A DNA stretch of 64,000 nt. Source: Pollenia angustigena. Its lineage: Eukaryota; Arthropoda; Insecta; Diptera; Polleniidae. Positions 57,166-64,000 of the stretch are shown here, one piece after another; the stretch's first letter is position 1; each line of letters begins with the position of its first letter. The notes beneath the pieces are model-generated. The model was not told the DNA's origin. It saw nothing but the letters and a program-made list of their open reading frames with translations, and made no database searches. Both the position numbers and the translations under genes were made by a program. The DNA is taken from assembly GCA_930367215.1 (NCBI GenBank), contig OV884059.1:153634511-153698510 (forward strand). Direction: 5' to 3'.

Positions 57166-57414
57166 TTGTGGTAACTTGTCTATAAATCCTTTTCGGTGGT
57201 GTGTCTTGTATGGTCTTTGAGTGATGTTGAAATCATCTTCTCTACTGCAGCTTATCGCCCCGAAGTTGTTGCTGCTCGGTACTTGTGTGTAGTGTATCGT
57301 TTCGGTCCCGTATTGGTTGGCCGGCGTTTGTCAGTTGTTTGATGATCTGGTACAGCTCTTAATTGGGCAAATTTAGCAAGATTTATTCTCGCGCATAATC
57401 ATTGAAAATTGTAC
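57166..57414. other. Flank of the RTE remnant
   Basis: Continuation upstream of the reverse transcriptase with no recognisable motif, up to the target duplication of the second Jockey copy. Confidence 0.4.
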
Positions 57415-57428
57415 ACTTCAATGCGGGC

Positions 57429-58239
57429 CATGGTTAACCATGACCCAAAAGTCGCATCGCAAAATCTGCAGTCCCACATCAATGAACTAGAGGCCTGGCT
57501 AGAAAAATGGAGAATAAAGGTTAACTCGGCTAAATGTGCTCACTTAACTTTCACGCTCAGAAGACAAACGTGCCCAACTGTAAAAATAAATAACATCACT
57601 GTTCCGGTAGAAAATCATGTTAAGTACTTGGGAATTCATATAGGTAGACGCTTGACCTGGTCGCGTCATATTGAAGCGAAAATAACGGCTATGAAACTTA
57701 AAGCAGCTCAACTACATTGGCTTCTCGGTCGAAACTCAAACTTGTCCTTAGACAACAAAATTCTCTTATACAAGTCCATCATAAAACCAATATGGACATA
57801 TGGCATCCAATTATGGGGTACTGCATGCGCATCAAACATACAGAAGCTACAAAGCAGACAGTCTAGGATATTACGACAAATTGTCTGCGCCCCATAGTAT
57901 ATACGTAATGACATTATCCACAGAGATCTCAACGTCCCCACTATCCAGGAGGAAATTAAAAACTATTCAATAAGTTACATCGATAAACTAATGGCCCACC
58001 CTAACTACCTCGCTCGGGGTCTGCTTCAGTTCGAAGGTCACCAGAGGCTAAAAAGAACCGATGCTTTGAGCCTAACTAGAAGATATTTTTAAAATTTGAA
58101 TACAGCAGTTAGTGGTAACACTGGTAACAACTAATAAACAACAAGTAGAATTAAGATTTGAATACATATTGTAAATTTCGATAAGAAAGATTCAATAATA
58201 AAAATAAATTAAAAAAACAAAAAAAAAAACAAAAAAAAA
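57429..58239 (+). mobile_element. Jockey-type retrotransposon, copy 2, strongly 5'-truncated
   Basis: From 57433 it matches 35531-36333 at nearly every base. Poly(A)-like tail (with a few C) at 58211-58239. Perfect 14 bp duplication ACTTCAATGCGGGC at 57415-57428 and 58240-58253. The first four bases (CATG) are not in copy 1 and may be junction filler. Confidence 0.93.
57433..58091 (+). pseudogene. Jockey ORF2 3' end with nonsense mutation
   Basis: It encodes the part of ORF2 after motif C: KYLGIHIGRRLTW, KPIWTYGIQLWG, then CAP and a TAG at 57895-57897 where copy 1 has TGG (Trp). The following codons stay in frame to a stop near 58091. HIDRR of copy 1 is HIGRR here. Too short to be functional. 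Confidence 0.9.
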
Positions 58240-58253
58240 ACTTCAATGCGGGC

Positions 58254-59090
58254 ATTTGATATCTCACAAATACTTTGCTTTACATATTTAAATTTAAATA
58301 ACGGAAGTGCTTCATAAAAAGTTAAGGCCTTAATGAAGGACGTTTGTTTGGTTTCTCCGAATATCTCAGAATTTAAAAGTAAAATATTTGTTTAAAACAC
58401 CTTAACATTTCCCATCGTTGCAATTTAAAATGTGGGTTAAGATCATTTCTTATTTTTTTTTTTTTTTTTTGCCTGAGGAACTGACTTACTATTTCTCTCG
58501 CCTGGCCTAACTAACAGTCTTCCTCCTTCTAACATTAAATCACCTATTTACTCATCTCTATACTCTTCAAAGAGATTGTACTTTGACGTATGATTTACCA
58601 ATCAACAACATCCATTAGCTGACATTAACATTCCACGAACACATTTCACGTTGCTAGATAAGCAGGAGTAGCACCCTCCAAAGTAATTGGAGGGGATAAA
58701 TTCAAAGACTACAAAAATTATTATAGTGGGGGGTAAAACCCACATTCATGAGAAATAAATGATTTATTAATGGTTTTGATATCCTTTAGGTAAATAGAAT
58801 TATAATTTTTTTTTTATTTTGCTACCACTCCCCTTCATTACCAAGCATAATAACCAAGAACCATGAAATATTAAAACTTAAAAGCCAGACTAACAACACA
58901 CTCAGCAGTTGGCTTTAGTTTAAATAAGGTAAATGCAAAATTAAAGAGGCATATAAGCTTATGAGAAGGGAAGGTTTACAACAAGCAGATTGCAACATTT
59001 TTAGAACATATTCTAAAGCTAAATTTTCGCACGTAATTTTTTAATAAAAATCGTACCAATACACAATTTTTGGCAAAATTAACTATATAT
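58254..59090. other. Unassigned stretch
   Basis: A T run at 58450-58470. No genes or element ends recognised. Confidence 0.5.
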
Positions 59091-59096
59091 TAAAGT

Positions 59097-60515
59097 GTAC
59101 CATTTATAGGAAATATTGCTAAAATTTACTATTTTGCAAAAATTTATTTTTTATAGGAAATTTTGTTTCGATTTCTTTTAAAAGGAAATTTTGCTTAAAC
59201 TTACTTTTAAAGGGATATTTTGTTAAAATTTACTTTTTATAGGAAATTGTTTTAAAATATACTTTTTATAGGAAATTTTGCTTAAACTTACTGTTTATAA
59301 GAAATTTTGCTTGAATTTACTTTTAAAGGAAATTTGGCTTAAATTTACTTTCTAAGAGGAATTTTGTTAAAATTTCCTTTTATAGGAAATTTAGCTTGGA
59401 TTTCTTTTAAAATTAAATTTTGCTTAATCTTACTTTTAAAGGGATATTTTGTTAAAATTTACTTTTTATAGGAAATTGTTTTTAAATATACTTTTTATAG
59501 GAAATTTTGCTTAAACTTACTGTTTATAAGAAATTTTGCTTGAATTTACTTTTAAAGGAAATTTGACTTAAATTTACTTTCTAAGAGGAATTTTGTTAAA
59601 ATTTCCTTTTATAGGAAATTTAGCTTGGATTTCTTTTAAAATTAAATTTTGCTTAAACTTACTTTTAAAGGGATATTTTGTTAAAATTTACTTATTTTAG
59701 GAAATATTCATAAAATTTACTTTTTATAAGAAATGTTGCTTGAATTTACTTTTAAAGGAAGTTTGGCTTAAATTTACTTTCTAAGATGAATTTTGTTAAA
59801 ATTTACTTTTTATAGGAAAATTTGTTAAAATTAATTTTTAAAGGAAATTTTGTTTAAATTTACTTTTAAAGGGAAATTTTGTTAACATTTACTTTTTAAA
59901 GGAAATTTTGTCAAAATTACGTTTTAAGGGAAATTTTGTTAAAATTTACTTTTTAAAGGAAATTTTGTTAAAACTTACTTTTTAAGGGAAATTTTGTTAA
60001 AATTTACTTTTTATAGGAAATATTGTTAAAAATTAGTTTTTAAAGGAAATTTTGTTAAAATATACTTTTTTTAGGATATATTGTTAAAATTTAAAAATTT
60101 CTTTTTAAAGGAAATTTTGTTAAAATTTACTTTTAAGGGAAATTTTGTTAAGATTTACTTTTTATAGGAAATTTTGTCAGAATTTACTTTTTAAGGAAAT
60201 TTTGTTAAAATTTACTTTTTAAGGGATATTTTGTTAAAATTTACTTTTTAAAGGAAATTTTGTTAAAATTTACTTTTTAAGGGAAATTTTGTTAAATTTT
60301 ACTTTTTATAGGAAATATTGTTAAAAATTAGTTTTTAAAGGAAATTTTGTTAAAATTTACTTTTTTTAGGAAATATTGTTAAAATTTACTTTTTAAGGGA
60401 AATTTTGTTAAAATTTGCTTTTAGTAGGAATTTTGTTAAAATTAGCAAATCTTGTTAAAATGTACTTTTTATAGGAAATTTTGTTAAAATTTATTTTTTA
60501 TAGGAAATTTTGTTA
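59097..60515. repeat. Tandem array of ~29 bp units (minisatellite)
   Basis: A unit like AAAGGAAATTTTGTTAAAAT plus TTACTTTTT is repeated about 45-50 times with drift (TATAGGAAAT, AAGGGAAAT, GCTTAAACT variants). At 59191-59648 a 229 bp block of about eight units is itself repeated twice, nearly identical, followed by a third partial copy from 59649. A second higher-order repeat appears between about 59930 and 60400. No coding. Confidence 0.93.
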
Positions 60516-60519
60516 AAGA

Positions 60520-61240
60520 TAGTGTGTTTTTACAGTTCTCACCTTGACATTTAGGATTTTTTTTGTTACTTGGAAGCGGCAATTTTGTTATTAAAGCTTC
60601 CCTTCCTGTTTTAATCTAGAACTTGAGTTACCATTTGCAAAAATTACTTGACTTAGGTGGTTTACAAAAAAAGACAGAAGTTACTGGCAAAGAAAATCAT
60701 TTTATAATTTTTTGCAATTTACCTTTAATTAAAGTAACCCAGCCAGCCAGCACTTTAATAATTCCTCTAGAATATACCGCCATTTCAAAAGGCTTCGCAG
60801 AAATATTAAAATGAAAAATGAAGATTCAAATCTGATTAAAAATGACTTTGAGTTGGAAAAAATTAAATGAAATAAAATTAAATAAAGGATTTTTTAATGA
60901 CATAAATGAATGAGTTGGTTGGCAGGCAGTCTGGTTGCCTGAGTGAAGCATTTGACTAGAAATACACATAACAATTCTAGGATCAAAGTAAAATGAATTA
61001 TAAGAAAAATCATAATATTTAAGGATTTTTTTTAGGTTACAAGTGCTGAAAGTGAAATAATATTATTGTTTTAGACTTTTATTGAAATTATAATTCGGTT
61101 CTTTTTTGGCTTTTTCCTCCTTTTTTAAAAGAAGTAAAGAAGTCATGATGATGAAGTATCAGGGAGAAGTAACAGATTGTTGCTCAATATTAATTATATA
61201 AAATTAATTCTAATTTAATTAAATATTTTGTCATGTATTT
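60520..61240. other. Unassigned stretch
   Basis: Contains a short open frame at 60623-60814 without a domain. Nothing else seen. Confidence 0.45.
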
Positions 61241-61279
61241 TAAATATTCTTTTGTTTTCTCTCTTTTCAGGTACGTATG
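61209..61279 (+). promoter_or_regulatory. Candidate recursive splice site (zero-length exon)
   Basis: A branch-like TCTAATTTAAT (61209) is followed by a pyrimidine tract TTCTTTTGTTTTCTCTCTTT and CAG immediately joined to GTACGTATG (junction after 61270). An acceptor fused to a donor is the form of recursive splice sites in very long fly introns. If real, the window lies in a long plus-strand intron. A chance match is possible. Confidence 0.35.
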
Positions 61280-61585
61280 ACACGTTTAAAACAGAATTAT
61301 ACTCTGGTGTAGTTAACACTAGAAGGGGTATTCATTTTATAAAAAAAAACATGTTTTAAAAGGTTGGTGAGAAATTAAAATTCTATTTATGTTTAGTAAT
61401 TTAGTAAGAGTCCTCATAACAGCGCTTAAAACTGCCATTTGTGAAAATGGACAAACTTGCAAGATTTGTTTCACGAAGCCGTTTTTTACCTTAATGCAAT
61501 TTTAAACAATAATGTCAGTTTGTAAGAAACGTCAACACAAAAATAAAATAAAACACGAAAAGTTAAAGTTTGTGTAAAAGATTGG

Positions 61586-61823
61586 AATCGGGTCGAATTT
61601 ACATGTTTCGAGAATAACCACATTCCCATCATCAGAGTTCTTTGCAGTTCTGCCGTTGGCGCCACTGGTGCAGCTGCCAGTTTTTAGTCGAACATCAAGC
61701 TTTTAATCAAAAGTATTAGTGAATCGAATAGACTAAAAGCCGCTGCAGTGCCACAAACGATATAACCGCAAAGAATTCTAATGTGGTTATTCTCGAAACA
61801 TGTTAACTCGACCCGAGTTCAAT
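61586..61823. mobile_element. ~235 bp MITE with GGGTCGARTTWACATG arms
   Basis: Inverted arms of about 38 bp share TGTTTCGAGAATAACCACAT. The ends are CGGGTCGA on both sides. The target duplication is unclear. The interior has CAGCTGCCAG and GGCGCCACTGG, richer in G+C than surrounding DNA. Confidence 0.7.
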
Positions 61824-62575
61824 CCCCCCCGTTGAGTCTACAATAAAAATTATCAAAGTTTTAATTTTTTTTCATGTTGCAAAATTCCTTTCTTTATTAA
61901 ATTAATTTAATGAAAATTAAATTTGATGCACTTAAGCCTAATTTAAAAATTTCAAATAAAAGCCACAATTGTTATAAAACAAGAATGTTTTGCAATTAAC
62001 TTGGAAATGGTGTATTATTTTGTCGTCTATTTCTGTTTTTGAAATATGTTTGCCATCAAAAAAATCCAAAAATAATTCCTTAAGAAAATTCTCACGTTTA
62101 TTGACTCAAATATTATGCCAAACTTCCAACCAACTTTTAAGTTATTTTTTCCTTTAAAACAAAATGGCGTTGTGCTTTGCCGTTAATCGTAAAACGGAAA
62201 TACAAGTATATAACTTTTAGTTTCTTCTCTACCAAGTTTCCGGTTTCCATAATTTCTTCGTTTCCTTTAAACCAGACCATTTTGCTCAGTTATTTTAAGT
62301 AGTAGACAAGAAAGAGCGAGAGAGAGAGAAGGTTGTTAAATTGAACTTGAACATTAACATTGCGACCACAAAAATTTTGGTGGTCCAGTAAAAAAAAACT
62401 TAAATTTTAATTAGACTTAAATAAAATAAAAAGAAAATAACACGTTAAAAAAATTCACTACAAATTAAGAGCTGTAGTTTTGTTTTCTAAAGGATATTTT
62501 ACTTGATTTTTTTCATTTCATGTTTTGGGGGATTTGTAAAAACTGTTTGTTACCCCTGATGGTTTTTTTGATAGT
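61824..62575. other. Unassigned stretch
   Basis: Contains a GA run (GAGCGAGAGAGAGAGAAGG) at 62313-62331. No genes seen. Confidence 0.5.
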
Positions 62576-62576
62576 G

Positions 62577-62935
62577 TACAGTAGCGTTAATTACAAAAAA
62601 TTAATTTTGAAACTATTTAAACGATTTGCATAAAAGAGAAGTTGTAGTTTTAAGTAAAGAACCTTGTCTTTTGTCCTCTTGTAATTTATGACACCCTGTT
62701 TGAGTACAGGGTAACTTTACTAAATGCTTTGTAATTTTATAATTTTTTTCTTTGCGGGATTTGTAGAATTGTCTTTGACTTCTACTAACGTTGCACAGCG
62801 GAGGACAATTACAAAAAAATTCTACTCCACTTAGACGATTTGCATGATACAAATTGTAAGTTTTTGCTAATTAATCTACCTTTTTTATTTAAATTTAAGA
62901 CACTCTGTTTAAGCACGTGATAGTTAATCTGGATG
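62577..62935 (+). repeat. Diverged tandem duplication, period ~210 bp
   Basis: ACGATTTGCAT at 62621 and 62834, and GACACCCTGTTTGAGTAC at 62689 versus GACACTCTGTTTAAGCAC at 62899, with AATTACAAAAAA before each, give a 210-213 bp period. The 79-codon minus frame over it is not preserved in both halves. Confidence 0.6.
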
Positions 62936-63317
62936 TCAAAATTGGCATAGTTGTATAAAGAAAATTTGTGGGAATTTATACTTTTAAAATTATGAACCTA
63001 AATCGGTTATATTTTTTCATAGATGAGAATGTGGCAGCAACAAATCAACAAAAAATCTTTTTTTATGGAGGTTTAGCGCCTTTGTGTATGCCATTGCCAG
63101 AATTCGCAACAATTTTTTTAAAATTTGCAAAAATTTTACTTTTTGATAAAAATTTTAAACAGAATTTCTAGAAATTCATGTTAAAACAAATCACAAAATC
63201 AAAACAGAATCTCTATCTGAATCGGTCTAACGATGCCTTTTGAAATGAAAAATCTACAAAAAGTTCTCCAATAATTACTGAAAAAAAATTCATAAAAATT
63301 GTTTATAATGTTTTTTA

Positions 63318-63496
63318 GGCCCCTTTTACGGTTTACAACTCAACTCAGTTGTGTTGTAATAAAGACAACTGGTTGTGATCAGTTGTAATTTTTGTTATGC
63401 TTTTGTTCACCGCAATTTAGCAAAGTTTTAAACCATAATACAAAAATTAAGAAATTACAACTCAACTGAGTTGAGTTGTAAACCATAATAGGGACC
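63318..63496. mobile_element. 179 bp MITE, TTA duplication
   Basis: Ends GGCCCCTTTTACGG and (complement) GGTCCCTATTATGG, then TTTACAACTCAACTCAGTTG in both arms. TTA lies at 63315-63317 and 63497-63499. Non-coding. Confidence 0.8.
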
Positions 63497-63749
63497 TTAA
63501 TTTGTAGCCTTTTTTATGTTTGTGAAGATAGTTAAATTCATTTTTATTAAATAACGCACGAAATAAAAAAAATATATTAAAAAAATATCGCATGCGATAT
63601 AAATAAATATTATAAAGAAAATACGATTATTTATATGAATTTTTAAAGTTTTTATGAAATATCAATCATTTTTATTAAATATTAAAAACTTCTTGATATT
63701 TTATTAGGTTTTTAATATAAAATTTATGATTTTTGAAAAAAATATAACT

Positions 63750-63924
63750 TATGGTGTTTTCTTTTCTTCAAAAAAATGTGACATTTAATTTAAAAAATGC
63801 AATTTGGTGTCTGTTTTTTAAAAATTTTGATCCCGAAAAGGTTTAGAATACAACAAGCCACCCTTTTCGGTGGCATTTTTTTTAAATAAAATGTCACATT
63901 TTTTGTAGAAAAGAAAACACCATT
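63750..63924. mobile_element. ~175 bp inverted-repeat element
   Basis: ATGGTGTTTTCTTTTCTTCA at 63751 is inverse to 63904-63923 with one mismatch, and the match continues through TGTGACATTT and TTTAAAAAATG. Similar right halves occur at 10240-10335 and 5025-5105. The duplication was not decided. Confidence 0.65.
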
Positions 63925-64000
63925 AGACTGAAATTCCTATGAATGAGTTCCTTGAGGGGTATGACCTATTGGAAAATGTGCTCAAATGTTCACAAATACA

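Noticed and set aside
59097..60515. Possible CRISPR-like array
   Set aside because: Units are contiguous and degenerate with no spacers; the context is an insect genome.

Overview
The window looks like gene-poor, AT-rich, non-coding DNA of a higher fly. A calyptrate such as a blowfly or house-fly relative is my inference, from the mixture of Jockey, RTE, hAT, mariner/Tc1, pogo-like and short palindromic DNA transposons, the (CA), (CT) and (GTAT) microsatellites and a possible recursive splice site. I found no host exon, rRNA gene, true tRNA gene or CRISPR array. Almost everything recognisable is a transposable element (TE) or a remnant of one, often inserted into other TEs.

The one apparently intact gene is a hAT transposase on the minus strand at 48225-50416. 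It can be modelled as three exons separated by 55 and 67 bp introns, giving 689 aa. It sits in a complete hAT element (47804-50825) with perfect 14 bp terminal inverted repeats (TIRs) and a perfect 8 bp target-site duplication (TSD). Other coding remnants are a 5'-truncated Jockey-type retrotransposon (33746-36333), a shorter near-identical copy (57429-58239) and a third inverted piece at the left edge (1-304). There are also two RTE-type reverse transcriptase (RT) remnants (12050-12650 and 56420-57165, both minus), the C-terminus of another non-LTR element (32878-33305, minus), a mariner-type transposase with TIRs (27325-28206, minus), further mariner/Tc1 scraps (21840-22153, 32080-32500 and perhaps 29536-29748), and a hAT transposase scrap (44930-45250).

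Layout. 0-6 kb: Jockey scrap, a dispersed repeat, and a three-layer nest (hAT-like element containing another hAT-like element containing a palindrome). 7-14 kb: miniature inverted-repeat elements (MITEs), a foldback element, and an RTE remnant split by a MITE. 14-23 kb: copies of a TA-target element, a 1.3 kb hAT-like element, and MITEs. 25-33 kb: a large inverted repeat, a MITE abutting a mariner, and more MITEs. 33-40 kb: Jockey copy, a repeat carrying two younger insertions, and a pogo-like element carrying a MITE. 41-53 kb: two copies of a long repeat with ends like ACACACAGAAAA, holding layered insertions, and between them the intact hAT. 53-64 kb: RTE remnant hit by the second Jockey copy, a 1.4 kb tandem repeat with higher-order structure, a candidate recursive splice site, and terminal MITEs.

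The most unusual pattern is a set of about eighteen different short elements whose inverted ends are flanked by 3 bp duplications, mostly TAA or TTA, as expected of PIF/Harbinger-mobilised MITEs. Several share a loose terminal motif (TWCANACNATG) despite unrelated interiors. All end positions and repeats were read by eye; no alignment or database search was run.
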